The position numbers and the translations under genes were made by a program. Shown one piece after another: positions 46,754 through 55,141 of a DNA stretch of 64,000 bases. The number at the start of each line of letters is the position of its first letter. Position 1 is the stretch's first letter. The stretch is from assembly GCF_039544305.1 (NCBI RefSeq), contig NZ_BAABLK010000034.1, positions 124,001-188,000 on the forward strand, written 5' to 3'. Origin of the DNA: Paeniglutamicibacter antarcticus_C. GTDB taxonomy: Bacteria > Actinomycetota > Actinomycetes > Actinomycetales > Micrococcaceae. A model generated the notes under the pieces. It was not told where the DNA came from and made no database searches. It saw only the letters and a list, made by a program, of their open reading frames with translations.

Positions 46754-47752
46754 CTAGCCCATTTTCCGCAGCAATTCGCGGTGGCATTCAGCCAGGCGTC
46801 GGTGCCACCAAGATCGGCGCTCGGCACTGACGGCATGGCTGCGCAGCAGGGAAGGGTCGGGAGTGATCGCTCGTAATTGAAGCTCTCCACCCACCGCGAG
46901 GAACCGGTCCGTGGTGATGTCAGAGGAAAAGAGGGAGCCCGTGGCAAGCCCGCACGCGTAGGGCAACGCGGGTAGTGCTGCCGCCAGTGCGGCGCCTTGG
47001 CGCAGGCCTATGGAGGTGTCCAGAGCCGAGGACACCACGGCCGGCAAACCAGCGTCGCGAACGATCTCCAGAGCCCGGCGCACCCCGCCCAAGGGCTGCG
47101 CCTTGATTACGATCAAGTCAGCGGCCTGCGCACGCGCGACAGCCAGTGGGTCCGACTCCTTGCGCACAGACTCGTCCGCGGCGATCAGCACCCCGAGGCC
47201 GCGCCGTGCCACTTCCTGCCGAACCCGTGCCAGCCCGTCGATGCCGTCAACCGGCTGCTCGGCGTATTGCAGCCGGTATTCCGCCAAGGCTTCAAGCCCG
47301 GCCATGGCCTCGTCGTGGTTCCACCCGGCGTTGGCGTCGATGCGGATGGCGGCCTCAGGGAACAGCCGGCGCACCTCAGCCACCCGGGCCACGTCCTGGG
47401 CAAGGTCCTGGCCTTGTTCCGCGACCTTGACCTTGATCGTGTGGGCAGCGTCGTAGGACGACAGGATCCCGGCAACTCTCCCGGGGTCGACAGCCGGCAG
47501 CGTTGCGTTGACGGGCACGGAAGTGCGTACCGGGTCGGGGTATCCCTCCCAGGAAGCTTCAATGGCCGCACGCAACCAAGCGGCGGCCTCTGCAGGACCG
47601 TATTCGAGGAACGGGGAGAATTCGCCCCAGCCGGCGGGCCCTTCGAGAAGCAACGCCTCGCGATGGCGCACTGCACGGAATTGGACGTTCATGGGCAAGG
47701 TGACTACATGTGAGGCGTCGATGAGCTCGGCAAGATCGGGCAGTTGGTTCAT
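46754..47752 (-). CDS. menC: o-Succinylbenzoate synthase
   Basis: A 332-residue enolase-superfamily dehydratase of menaquinone synthesis. IKVKVAEQ has the KxK catalytic motif, DANAGW, AEQPVDG and IAADESV are the metal and ring contacts, and VIKAQPLGG the second catalytic Lys. The ATG at 47752 is chosen because the much longer open frame upstream overlaps the SRPBCC gene in another frame. It lies 52 bases after that gene. Confidence 0.93.
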   Translation of the reverse strand: MNQLPDLAELIDASHVVTLPMNVQFRAVRHREALLLEGPAGWGEFSPFLEYGPAEAAAWLRAAIEASWEGYPDPVRTSVPVNATLPAVDPGRVAGILSSYDAAHTIKVKVAEQGQDLAQDVARVAEVRRLFPEAAIRIDANAGWNHDEAMAGLEALAEYRLQYAEQPVDGIDGLARVRQEVARRGLGVLIAADESVRKESDPLAVARAQAADLIVIKAQPLGGVRRALEIVRDAGLPAVVSSALDTSIGLRQGAALAAALPALPYACGLATGSLFSSDITTDRFLAVGGELQLRAITPDPSLLRSHAVSAERRSWWHRRLAECHRELLRKMG

Positions 47753-47804
47753 GGTTTCCAGCCTATCGGTGCCGGCAGCGGCCACTGGCACGTGCGTGCG
47801 GCGC

Positions 47805-48491
47805 TCAGCCCGGGAACGCGGCATCAATGGCTGCCTGCCACAGCGCGGTGTTCGTCTGCGCATCGGCTCCGGCACCGAAGTCGTGAATGGAAACCCCGAG
47901 GGGAGCACCGAAGACGTTGCGGCCAAAGATCCGCACCAACGCGTCCTGTGTACGCAGTCCGACGAAGTTCTCGTTGCGGAAGTCCACGGTGATCCGGCTG
48001 CTCCCGCGTCCGGGCAGCTCAAGGTCCAACACCGAGCCTTCCACTTCGTCGTTGATCCCCAGCGCCGAGAGCCAGGTTGCAAGAGCATCCGGGGCCGTCG
48101 AGGCGCCGGGCCCTTGGATGTCACTGAAAGCCACCGGTTTCCCGTCGAAATGGCGCAGGTACTGCCCCAGGGTGTGCAGGTAGAACACCGTGTGCTTCGA
48201 GGCCCCGTCGTACTGGTTGTTCCAGTCCTCGACGAATATCCCTGAGTGGACATAGCGCATTGCGGTCCCGTTCCCTTGCGGGGAAAGTACATGTTCGACT
48301 TGGTTGAACCAGCCCTCGGGCCCGTCCATGCGGGTCACCAGGTGCGTGGGGTACTCATCAACGACGCGCACGGCCGGCCATTGGTCGGTGGGGAACATCC
48401 AGCCGGCCGTGGCCGTGGTGACGGCTTCCCAAATGCGTTCCGGGGTGCTGTCGATCTTTAGTTCTTCGACAATCTCAAATTCCTTGCTCAT
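47805..48491 (-). CDS. SRPBCC (AHSA1-like) domain protein
   Basis: A 228-residue protein; residues about 8-140 form an SRPBCC/START-like fold with IDSTPERIWEAVTTATAGWMF and WNNQYDG segments typical of AHSA1-type activators. The C-terminal 80 residues form a second half with a domain-like pattern. It overlaps the ArsR-type gene by four bases (ATGA), the common ArsR-AHSA1 arrangement. Ligand is unknown. Confidence 0.82.
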   Translation of the reverse strand: MSKEFEIVEELKIDSTPERIWEAVTTATAGWMFPTDQWPAVRVVDEYPTHLVTRMDGPEGWFNQVEHVLSPQGNGTAMRYVHSGIFVEDWNNQYDGASKHTVFYLHTLGQYLRHFDGKPVAFSDIQGPGASTAPDALATWLSALGINDEVEGSVLDLELPGRGSSRITVDFRNENFVGLRTQDALVRIFGRNVFGAPLGVSIHDFGAGADAQTNTALWQAAIDAAFPG

Positions 48492-49078
48492 GGCGTGCCT
48501 TCCTTCAGCGTGGGGTGCATGGCTACGACCAGGCGATGGGCACGGCCGGAGACGGCATTCTTGTCGTGGTATTTTGCTCCAAGCTCGGCAACGGCGAGTC
48601 CGAGGTCACGGCTGAACGCTGCACGTTCGTGGGCGTTGGCGAATACCAGATCTGCATCGATGGAAAAGGTCCCGAACGTCCTGCCTGTCTTGCGCGCGCC
48701 GAGGATCAGGGAACCTACTTCCCGCATCGTCCGTGCGGCCAAGGCGAGCAGCCAGGTCGCGGAGAATTCGCTCTTCATGGATTCGGGTGCCGGGCTTAGC
48801 GCCGCAATGCTCGTGGGCGAAATCATGTAGGAGGCTGCCGTCGCCTGCATGAGTCTCTCGGTCATGATTCCCTTGCGCCGCAGCTCCACTTCGGTCACAA
48901 GTCCGAGTCCGGCCATCTGGTTGAGGTGGTAGGTGATTTTCTGACGAGGGATCTCCAGCCTGTTCGCCAACATGCTTGCCGAGGCAGGCTCGTGGAGTTC
49001 GAGCAGCAGGCGCTGGCGCATGGGGTCCAACGCTGCTGCGGCAGCGCGCGGATCTTCAATCACTTCGAGGTCCAACAT
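48488..49078 (-). CDS. ArsR-like winged-helix regulator
   Basis: A 196-residue regulator. An N-terminal winged helix (about residues 12-75) has LLLELHEPASASMLANRLEIPRQ and KITYHLNQMAGLGLV; the C-terminal 110 residues lack a recognised domain. It probably represses itself and the coupled SRPBCC gene. The perfect palindrome at 49091-49116 lies 13 bases before its ATG. Confidence 0.85.
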   Translation of the reverse strand: MLDLEVIEDPRAAAAALDPMRQRLLLELHEPASASMLANRLEIPRQKITYHLNQMAGLGLVTEVELRRKGIMTERLMQATAASYMISPTSIAALSPAPESMKSEFSATWLLALAARTMREVGSLILGARKTGRTFGTFSIDADLVFANAHERAAFSRDLGLAVAELGAKYHDKNAVSGRAHRLVVAMHPTLKEGTP

Positions 49079-49090
49079 GGCCCAAGCATC

Positions 49091-49116
49091 CTATTGACAA
49101 ATTTATTTGTCAATAG
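49091..49116. promoter_or_regulatory. Perfect 26-base operator palindrome
   Basis: Arms CTATTGACAAAT and ATTTGTCAATAG with a TT centre, between the ArsR-type gene and the divergent PAP2 gene. Each arm carries a TTGACA hexamer, so binding would block transcription on both sides. A partial copy, CTATTGTCAAT, lies at 49229-49239 at the PAP2 start. Confidence 0.85.
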
Positions 49117-49237
49117 GTGGTTTAGGTCCTCGGGCCTTGCCGGATCGATCCCGCACCCCTGCCATGGAGCGAGGAACTAGTAGGAGAAGGGCCACGTTCA
49201 AGGCACCTCACCGGCATTGTGTGGAATCCTATTGTCA

Positions 49238-50167
49238 ATGAGCTTTTCCTCCAAGCAATCGCCAAGCCGCGCCCCGGGCCGATCCCTCGTACCTTGGTAT
49301 GCGGCACTTGTGTTCTTGGCTGCCCTCTTTTGGGCCTGCTACAGGTTTTTCATTCACACCAAGCTCGGGCAGTGGATCGATGAGGCGGCTCTTCTGGGCG
49401 GGGAAACGTTCCTGAAGGCAGACAAGACCCGAGGTCCTGCCCTGGCTTTCTTGGACTACATGCCAGTCGTATCGGCGTTGCTGGCCGGCGTATTTATCCT
49501 CATCGCCGTACTGCGCAGGCGCGACGTGCTGCAACCAGCTGTGGCCGGGGCGCTTTTGCTCGGTGCCACCGGGTCCACCCAGTTGTTCAAGCACGTCGTG
49601 TTGGATCGACCCGACTTAAACATTTCCGGGGCCTCGATGAACTCGTTCCCCTCGGGGCACACGACCTTTGCCGCGGCGGCGATGGCCGCAATCTTCATCG
49701 TCGTACCCGTGGCGAAACGGCCTCTGGTGGCCCTGCTGGGCTGGTTGTACGCCGCCATCGCCGGGGCATCGACCTTGGTGCTCAGCTGGCACCGCCCCAG
49801 CGATGTGATTGGCGCCTACTTGGTCGTTGCCTGGTGGAGCGTGCTGGCCGGGCTGTTTCTGCGACATGCACACGGCAACGACCCTGACCGGGCTGGGACG
49901 GCTTCGGGCCCCCGCCCCGTGTCGCAGATGCTCCTGCGGTTCTTGGCAGCCACAGGTGCCTTGGCAGCGGCCGGGGCCCTGGCCTTGGCGGCAGTAATGC
50001 CGCACCCGACGATCGGGACCCTGCAGAAGGCACCCTTGCTGGTGTTCCTGGCCGTGGGCCTGGTCCTGATTATTGGCATGGCCATGGCAACCGGTTTGGT
50101 CGTCTACGAACTGTTTTCCCGTTATGGGGCACCCATTCGCCGGCGGTTGGTTCGGGGAATGAAGTAG
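49238..50167 (+). CDS. PAP2-family phosphatase
   Basis: A 309-residue membrane phosphatase with about eight helices. The three PAP2 motifs appear as KHVVLDRP (one residue shorter than the usual KX6RP), PSGHTTF and WHRPSDVIGA. A likely substrate is a lipid phosphate such as undecaprenyl diphosphate. The C-terminal 100 residues add extra helices. ATG at 49238 is used; TTG starts upstream are possible. Its 3' end overlaps the convergent MFS gene by 46 bases. Confidence 0.85.
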   Translation: MSFSSKQSPSRAPGRSLVPWYAALVFLAALFWACYRFFIHTKLGQWIDEAALLGGETFLKADKTRGPALAFLDYMPVVSALLAGVFILIAVLRRRDVLQPAVAGALLLGATGSTQLFKHVVLDRPDLNISGASMNSFPSGHTTFAAAAMAAIFIVVPVAKRPLVALLGWLYAAIAGASTLVLSWHRPSDVIGAYLVVAWWSVLAGLFLRHAHGNDPDRAGTASGPRPVSQMLLRFLAATGALAAAGALALAAVMPHPTIGTLQKAPLLVFLAVGLVLIIGMAMATGLVVYELFSRYGAPIRRRLVRGMK

Positions 50168-51321
50168 CCAAAGAGCCCTGCACCCAGCAGTGAGATCCCG
50201 CTGATCATCCATACCCCGGCGCCCAGGGTTGCCACGGCAACAAGGGTCGCAAGCAACACCGGTCCTGCCATCGACCCGGTGTCCGAAAGCAGCCTCCACA
50301 ATCCCAGGAACTTGGGACGGCCCGCCACCGGGGAATAGTCGGCGCCCAGCGTCATCACGATGCCCGAACCGATGCCGTTGCCGAATCCCAGCAGCATTGC
50401 CACCGCCAGCATCGTGGCGAAACCGTGGGTCAACGGCAACAGGAACAAGGCCACGGACATCACGGCCATGCACGGCACCGCCACCCAGACCCGGCCCCGG
50501 GTGTCCATGACCTTGCCCGCGGGATAGAAGATGAGCATGTCGATGGCGCCCGAGAACCCGTAGATCAGCGAAATGGTCGCCGCGTCCAGCCCGATGTTCT
50601 CGCCCCACAGGGGAAGGACGACCTGGCGGGTGGAGCGGACCGCAGAAATGCACACGATGCCCAACCCGATCCCGAGAAGGATCCTCCACTGGTCCTTGGC
50701 AATGCTCCACATCGAGCCCCCTGCACGATTCTGGCCGGCCTCCACGGGTGCTCGGGCCGTCAGGTCCGGGATCCATAGGCACACCACCATCGATACCGCC
50801 ATCGCCACCATGCCCACCCAGTAGGCTCCCGCGATACCCAGCCAGTTCATGGCCAAGGTGGCGGCAAAGGGTCCGATGAACACCCCGATGCGCATGACCC
50901 CGCCGAGGCTCGACATCGCCCGGGCCCTGAATTGCAGCGGGACGGCCTCTGCCAGGTAGGTCTGCCTGGCCAGGTTGAAGACGGCGCCGGCCATGCCCAA
51001 CATGGTGACACCCACGGCAAACAGGCCGAGGTTCGAGGGGATGATACCCAGGACCATCCCCAGCGATGCCCATCCGGCAGCTGCCACCATGGCGATGCGT
51101 TCACCGAACCTCGTGGTCAGCACGGCAGCGGGAATATTCGAGATCAGCGAACCTACACCGACCAAGGTGACGACAAGAGCGGCGGTCGCCACCGAGGCTC
51201 CGCGGCCCAGCGCGGAAAGGGCGATGATCGGGGTCACTGCGCCCAGCCCCAAGCCGTAGAGCAGGGAGGGTGAGTACACTTTCACGGCCATCGTGCGCAG
51301 GCTGAAAGGTTGCTCGCTCAT
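50122..51321 (-). CDS. MFS transporter
   Basis: A 399-residue major facilitator with 12 helices; RTMAVKVYSPSLLYGLGLGAVTP is the first helix and FGERIAMVAAAG the loop after helix 2. Substrate unknown. It overlaps the PAP2 gene tail-to-tail and lies 21 bases after the metallo-beta-lactamase-fold gene, with which it may not be cotranscribed beyond partial readthrough. Confidence 0.87.
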   Translation of the reverse strand: MSEQPFSLRTMAVKVYSPSLLYGLGLGAVTPIIALSALGRGASVATAALVVTLVGVGSLISNIPAAVLTTRFGERIAMVAAAGWASLGMVLGIIPSNLGLFAVGVTMLGMAGAVFNLARQTYLAEAVPLQFRARAMSSLGGVMRIGVFIGPFAATLAMNWLGIAGAYWVGMVAMAVSMVVCLWIPDLTARAPVEAGQNRAGGSMWSIAKDQWRILLGIGLGIVCISAVRSTRQVVLPLWGENIGLDAATISLIYGFSGAIDMLIFYPAGKVMDTRGRVWVAVPCMAVMSVALFLLPLTHGFATMLAVAMLLGFGNGIGSGIVMTLGADYSPVAGRPKFLGLWRLLSDTGSMAGPVLLATLVAVATLGAGVWMISGISLLGAGLFGYFIPRTNRRRMGAP

Positions 51322-51342
51322 GTTTTCATCCTACGCAACCGG

Positions 51343-52176
51343 CTACGGCATGCCTTGGCGCAGCCTTTGCAGGAAGATGGCTGATTGTTCGGCCCCGTAG
51401 GGAAGCTGACCAAGCTGGTCCGCCGTCGCATCGAAGCTCCCGCTTGGCCATGAGTCCACGAATCCTTGGCCGCAGGCGATCGCCGCACGCATTTCACGAT
51501 GTTGACGGCAGATGAAGTCCCTGTCGACCACGTTCCCGTGGCCTGGCACCACCATGTCATCTTCGGCGCATTCCTGTTCGAGCCGTCCCAACAGCTCGGC
51601 CCATCGGTATGGGTCCGCATCCTCGAAGTTGGGTGGCCCGCCTTGTTCGACCAGGTCACCGGTGAACAAGACCCGGCCGCGGCGCACGAGCAGGTCTCCT
51701 GGGGTGTGGCCCGGCCCCAGGCCAAAGGCCTCGACGCTGAGGTTTCCCAGGTCAATGGTGATGCCTGCTCCCGACACGATTTCCTGCGGGACGACGAGGT
51801 TCGTGAACTCGCCTTGGCCCAACGCCATTTCGGGTTCCAGAAAGCGCACTAGTTCGCGTTCGGCATGGCCGTGGACTCGAAGGTGCTCCGTTGCCTCCGC
51901 ACTGGCGTAGAAGTCCTCCACGCCCCGGGCTGCGAAATAGGCATTCCCGAAAACATGGTCTCCGTGGGCGTGGGTGTTGATAACAAGCAGTGGCAGGTCG
52001 GTGATCCCTCGGATGGCCCTATACAGGCCGGCTGCTTCCCGGGGACCCGAGCCGGTGTCGATCACTGCTGCTCGTTCCGTTCCCACCACCAAACCCGTGT
52101 TCATGGAGAATCCATGGTTGACCAGTCGCCAGCAACGCTGGCCCAGTTCTTCCACGACGGGGATCGAGGGTTGCAT
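51343..52176 (-). CDS. Metallo-beta-lactamase-fold hydrolase
   Basis: A 277-residue protein with the metal motif HAHGDHVFG (HxHxDH), GLGPGHTPGDLLV, LFTGDLVE and VVPGHGNVVDRD, all MBL-fold signatures. The substrate is unknown; close relatives hydrolyse thioesters or act on lactones. ATG at 52176 has GGTGGAG upstream; a GTG four codons earlier is less likely. It sits upstream of the MFS gene on the same strand. Confidence 0.87.
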   Translation of the reverse strand: MQPSIPVVEELGQRCWRLVNHGFSMNTGLVVGTERAAVIDTGSGPREAAGLYRAIRGITDLPLLVINTHAHGDHVFGNAYFAARGVEDFYASAEATEHLRVHGHAERELVRFLEPEMALGQGEFTNLVVPQEIVSGAGITIDLGNLSVEAFGLGPGHTPGDLLVRRGRVLFTGDLVEQGGPPNFEDADPYRWAELLGRLEQECAEDDMVVPGHGNVVDRDFICRQHREMRAAIACGQGFVDSWPSGSFDATADQLGQLPYGAEQSAIFLQRLRQGMP

Positions 52177-52295
52177 CAGGTGCTCCACCTCTCCCCTTGT
52201 CCCGCTACCGGCTTGTCCACAAGAACATTCTGCATGAAGCGGCCATCCCTCGGGGCCAGCCTCGCTGGGTTCAGGGCAGGTGGGGCAGAACGGTG

Positions 52296-52496
52296 TCAGA
52301 CGGAAGTGATCTTGATCTTGCCGAAGGGCACTGTCTCATCCACGTATGCCTGCTCGGAGTGGCCGCTGAGTCCGCGGATGTGCACACCGTATAGTCCCTC
52401 GACGATGGACTCGCGGAAGATCGGCATGATCGATTCCACGTGGAGCTCGTCCTTGCCTTCAAGGTACTGCGCGTATTCAACAGGTAGTTTGTCCAT
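52296..52496 (-). CDS. Hypothetical 66-residue protein
   Basis: A small soluble protein (MDKLPVEYAQYLEG..., ending VPFGKIKITSV) without a recognised family. Composition is coding-like. A TGAGGG sequence sits only one to three bases before the ATG, which is close for a ribosome binding site, so an earlier start is possible. Confidence 0.5.
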   Translation of the reverse strand: MDKLPVEYAQYLEGKDELHVESIMPIFRESIVEGLYGVHIRGLSGHSEQAYVDETVPFGKIKITSV

Positions 52497-52896
52497 GCCC
52501 TCAGGATAGATCGACAAGCCTGCTGGCCATAGGGGCGAGAGGGTACTTCCAAAAGTCTCCCTCTCCTTACCCAGGGATGCTCGCAGTCCGCCCCGGCTCA
52601 AGTGCGCTTCAAGCCTCCGAGGTCTCCAGGCGCTCGGGCCCGTGTTGTCCTGCCAATCCTGGCCGCCACTGACAGATCTGCTGCCCTGCAGCCAATCAGA
52701 CTCCTCATCAGGCCCCCAACCACGCAGATGAAGCCGCACACGCCATATTATCCACCCATGGTTTTCAGCAGAAACTGGCGTCTATGCGTGGGCATTCGTC
52801 ACATCTGGTACCACCAAGATGCTCAGTTCAATCCGTTCCACGAAAGAACGTTCACTGGGACAGCGGAACTAGACATACGCAAGCTGTGGCGTTGCA
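52497..52896. other. Spacer with one doubtful short ORF
   Basis: 400 bases with no recognisable gene. A + strand frame at 52758-52910 could encode 50 residues (opening MVFSRNWRLCVGIRHIWY, ending ELDIRKLWRCSNFG); its stop overlaps the -35 element of the next gene and it has no ribosome binding site. Confidence 0.4.
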
Positions 52897-52940
52897 GCAA
52901 CTTTGGTTGACAAAAATGTATGTAGCAACGTAGGTTGACA
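52897..52940 (+). promoter_or_regulatory. Promoter with duplicated operator of the HTH/Clp-N operon
   Basis: A TTGACA -35 box (52907-52912) and a TAGGTT -10 box (52931-52936, 18-base spacer) lead directly to the ATG at 52943, six bases later. The 16-base motif GCAAC-N3-GGTTGACA occurs twice, at 52897-52912 over the -35 and at 52925-52940 over the -10, starts 28 bases apart. GTTGCAGCAAC at 52891-52901 makes the first site palindromic. Confidence 0.7.
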
Positions 52941-52942
52941 GT

Positions 52943-53188
52943 ATGAAGTCTTTGCAAATCGCCGCAGTGGCAGCCGACACCAGCGACCCGAGGGCGGGGC
53001 TGCGGGCAGTGGCTTCGTTGCGCGTGCTCGCGGACACTTTGGAGCTTCGGCAGGTCGAGGCAGCGCTGCGTTCAGGCATGAACTGGCAGGACATTGCTGA
53101 CGCGCTTGGAGTGACACGGCAGGCCGCTCACAAGAAGCACTCCAAACGAATTGACCCCACGATCCCGACCCTCAGGAGGAACGGATGA
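52943..53188 (+). CDS. Small helix-turn-helix regulator
   Basis: An 81-residue protein with a C-terminal HTH (SGMNWQDIADALGVTRQAAHKKHSKRI, about residues 44-70) of the sigma-70 region 4/homeodomain-like type. The N-terminal 40 residues resemble a dimerisation helix pair. It has no Shine-Dalgarno site and appears leaderless. Its stop overlaps the start of the Clp-N gene (ATGA). Small HTH genes directly before Clp-N proteins occur in actinobacteria; autoregulation through the duplicated motif is inferred. Confidence 0.82.
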   Translation: MKSLQIAAVAADTSDPRAGLRAVASLRVLADTLELRQVEAALRSGMNWQDIADALGVTRQAAHKKHSKRIDPTIPTLRRNG

Positions 53189-54165
53189 ACAAGCTCGTTC
53201 GCGCTGCTCAGACTAGTCAATCTCTCTCGCTTGCCGCCATGGAAGAAGCCTCTCGGCGCGGCCTTCGGGAAGCAGACATCGAGCACCTGTTCCTGGCCCT
53301 CGTTATTAATGACCAATCCGCCGGACGCGCGCTTCGCAGCATAGGTATTGACCTTAAAGCTGCCCGCCACGCGGTTGAAGAACAACACGAAGCGCAACTT
53401 GCGTCGCTCGGCATCGCGCCCTCATTCCCCGAGGCCGGACGGATCGTGTTCCACGAAACGGACGGGTATGAATGGAGTCCTCGCGCTCTTGATCTGATCA
53501 CCAAATCCAATGGTAAAAACAAGACGGGCGACGCCGCTGCAGTATTGCGAGAGCTGGTCGCAGAGCCCAGTGGTTTGATTGCCGAAATCCTAGACCGGCT
53601 AGGTACGACGCCCGACGCTCTGCGCAAGCAGCTCGACACACCTGCAGAGAAGACCAGGCCTGTCCCAGCAAAGGTGAAGGGTCGGATCTCGGCTTCGTCG
53701 GAGACGTTCGTTTCCGCACCGATGGAAAAGGTGTGGGAGTTCCTCGCAGACCCGACACGCATTCCCGAGTGGGAACCTAGTATCGGTTCCATCGAACACA
53801 GCGGACAGGAAGCGTCGCGAGGTCCGATCTGGCAGGGTCTGGCGCCCATAAGTCACCCAGATGGGAGGCCGGTGAAGATAAAGGCCCAGTTTCGCCGCCG
53901 CAGCATTGAACTCGTCACAGCGCACCGGCAGCAAAGGATTGCGTGGAGTTTCGCGCATCCCGACGTCGCCCAAGATAGTTCGGTTCTGACCGAGTTCGCC
54001 TTGGTGAACACAAGCGGTGGTACCCAGATCCAGATCACTAAGTCATGGTCTCGACGCCATGGTTGGCGGAGTCTCGTGGCATGGCCGTTACGACCCCTCC
54101 AGAGATTCCTCGGGTGGATCACCCTGTTCCAGACTGGCAGCGCGATCAGTCGAGCATTTCGCTAA
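53185..54165 (+). CDS. Clp N-domain / SRPBCC fusion protein
   Basis: A 326-residue fusion. Residues 5-150 form a double Clp N-terminal (ClpA/ClpC N-type) repeat: MEEASRRGLREADIEHLFLAL and SPRALDLITKSNGK... AVLRELVAEPSG. Residues about 165-300 form an SRPBCC/START-like lipid- or ligand-binding domain (ETFVSAPMEKVWEFLADPTRIPEW). There are no Walker motifs, so it is not an unfoldase. It may bind a substrate or ligand and modify the upstream HTH protein or a Clp protease; this is inferred from domain order and coupling only. Confidence 0.8.
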   Translation: MNKLVRAAQTSQSLSLAAMEEASRRGLREADIEHLFLALVINDQSAGRALRSIGIDLKAARHAVEEQHEAQLASLGIAPSFPEAGRIVFHETDGYEWSPRALDLITKSNGKNKTGDAAAVLRELVAEPSGLIAEILDRLGTTPDALRKQLDTPAEKTRPVPAKVKGRISASSETFVSAPMEKVWEFLADPTRIPEWEPSIGSIEHSGQEASRGPIWQGLAPISHPDGRPVKIKAQFRRRSIELVTAHRQQRIAWSFAHPDVAQDSSVLTEFALVNTSGGTQIQITKSWSRRHGWRSLVAWPLRPLQRFLGWITLFQTGSAISRAFR

Positions 54166-54382
54166 CCTCAGGGGCGAGAATCAACGGACCCATTTGAAGC
54201 AGCGGCAGGCACCCAAGCCGAGAAAAGCCGACGCGGAGAGCTGGGACTCATAGCCACACGTCATCGAGTTCCGCTGTGGATCGTGCCCGCAACAGGAACC
54301 GTACAGGAACCGGAAGGTCTGCTCAGGCGAATTGGACGGCGGGAGCACGCATTGAAACAGTCGGGTTGTCGCGGATGGCGGA
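54166..54382. other. Short spacer
   Basis: 217 bases with no gene recognised. Confidence 0.4.
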
Positions 54383-54550
54383 TTACCGGAGCCCTTGTTT
54401 ATGCCAATCGGTGTGCAACTGTTGCGCATCGTAAGACACCAACGCTCCGCATCGCTCACAGACCGGCATGTTCCCTGCCCTCGTATTGGCACGGAAACCG
54501 CTAGCAATGGTTGTTTTGTCCAACCCGAAGTACTTCTGGACCCGAATCAT
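54383..54550 (-). CDS. Small C2H2-like zinc-binding protein
   Basis: A 55-residue protein (MIRVQKYFGLDKTT to a terminal WHKQGLR). Its second half carries C-x2-C-x11-H-x3-H: MPVCERCGALVSYD then QQLHTDWH, with spacing close to a C2H2 zinc finger. ATG at 54550 has AGGAA eight bases upstream; ATG at 54559 is too close to it. Small proteins with a CxxCGALV and WH ending are common in actinobacterial and phage genomes but of unknown role. Confidence 0.6.
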   Translation of the reverse strand: MIRVQKYFGLDKTTIASGFRANTRAGNMPVCERCGALVSYDAQQLHTDWHKQGLR

Positions 54551-54835
54551 TGAATTCATTTCCTGACCCTATGGCATGTCTCCGCTATACGCCCAAGTCG
54601 GGATTTTCGTTTCTGCCCCACCTTGTCGTGAATGGTGTTGTGTTTCTGCGAGCACAGATACCCTCGCGGGGCAAACCACGACTCTGAGCCCGGATCAGTC
54701 GATGCTCCGAAGATGGTTCGTCCCGATAGCCGGTCGATAGCCGGGCCCACTTGGGCCGAATTCTGGGTTTTGAGGTTTTGTGGCGCTGACGTTCCGGAAA
54801 GGAACGGTGTACGGAACGTAGTCGCGAAGCCAGGA
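54551..54835. other. Spacer before the winged-helix gene
   Basis: 285 bases with no convincing gene. A minus-strand frame (about 54556-54750) includes a GYLCSQKHNTIH segment that hints at a metal site, but there is no ribosome binding site and no family. Confidence 0.35.
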
Positions 54836-55141
54836 CTACTCCACGATCTGGGTCATGGCGCGCAGGGCACCGACGTGACCGACATAGGCTTTGCGGCCAT
54901 CGCTGGTCAGCGCAACTCTAATATGAGATCGCCCTGCTTTGGTGAAGCGTTCGACATCGAGGTAACCTGCGTCTGTTAGTTGTTTGAGGTGCTTGCTCAG
55001 TACTGAATCCGCAACTCCGAGTGAGTCGCGGAGCTGGGCAAATTCGGCCCACTGAAGCGGGGCCAGGCTCGCACAGATTCGTAATCGAACCGGGGCATGA
55101 ATCAAGTCGTCGAACTTCGCAGGATTACAGGGGGCGCTCAT
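54836..55141 (-). CDS. Winged-helix (ArsR/MarR-like) regulator
   Basis: A 101-residue protein built of one winged-helix domain: IHAPVRLRICASLAPL, then LRDSLGVADSVLSKHLKQLTDAGYL as recognition helix, then the wing KAGRSHIRVALTSDGR. This is the single-domain 'transcriptional regulator' type often paired with a membrane protein. It overlaps the upstream membrane-protein gene by 17 bases and is translated from the same message. Confidence 0.85.
   Translation of the reverse strand: MSAPCNPAKFDDLIHAPVRLRICASLAPLQWAEFAQLRDSLGVADSVLSKHLKQLTDAGYLDVERFTKAGRSHIRVALTSDGRKAYVGHVGALRAMTQIVE

Noticed and set aside
46754..48292. Long open frame continuing menC upstream through the SRPBCC gene
   Set aside because: The upstream part is a frame artefact of GC-rich sequence; menC starts cleanly at 47752 and the SRPBCC gene in another frame matches a real family.
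52602..52910. Longer version of the + strand frame upstream of the HTH gene
   Set aside because: Overlaps an opposing hypothetical gene region, has no ribosome binding site, and ends inside the promoter; at most the 50-residue form is conceivable.
54556..54750. Minus frame with GYLCSQKHNTIH near the small zinc-binding protein
   Set aside because: Considered as an RbpA-like fragment, but no other RbpA features are present and there is no start signal.
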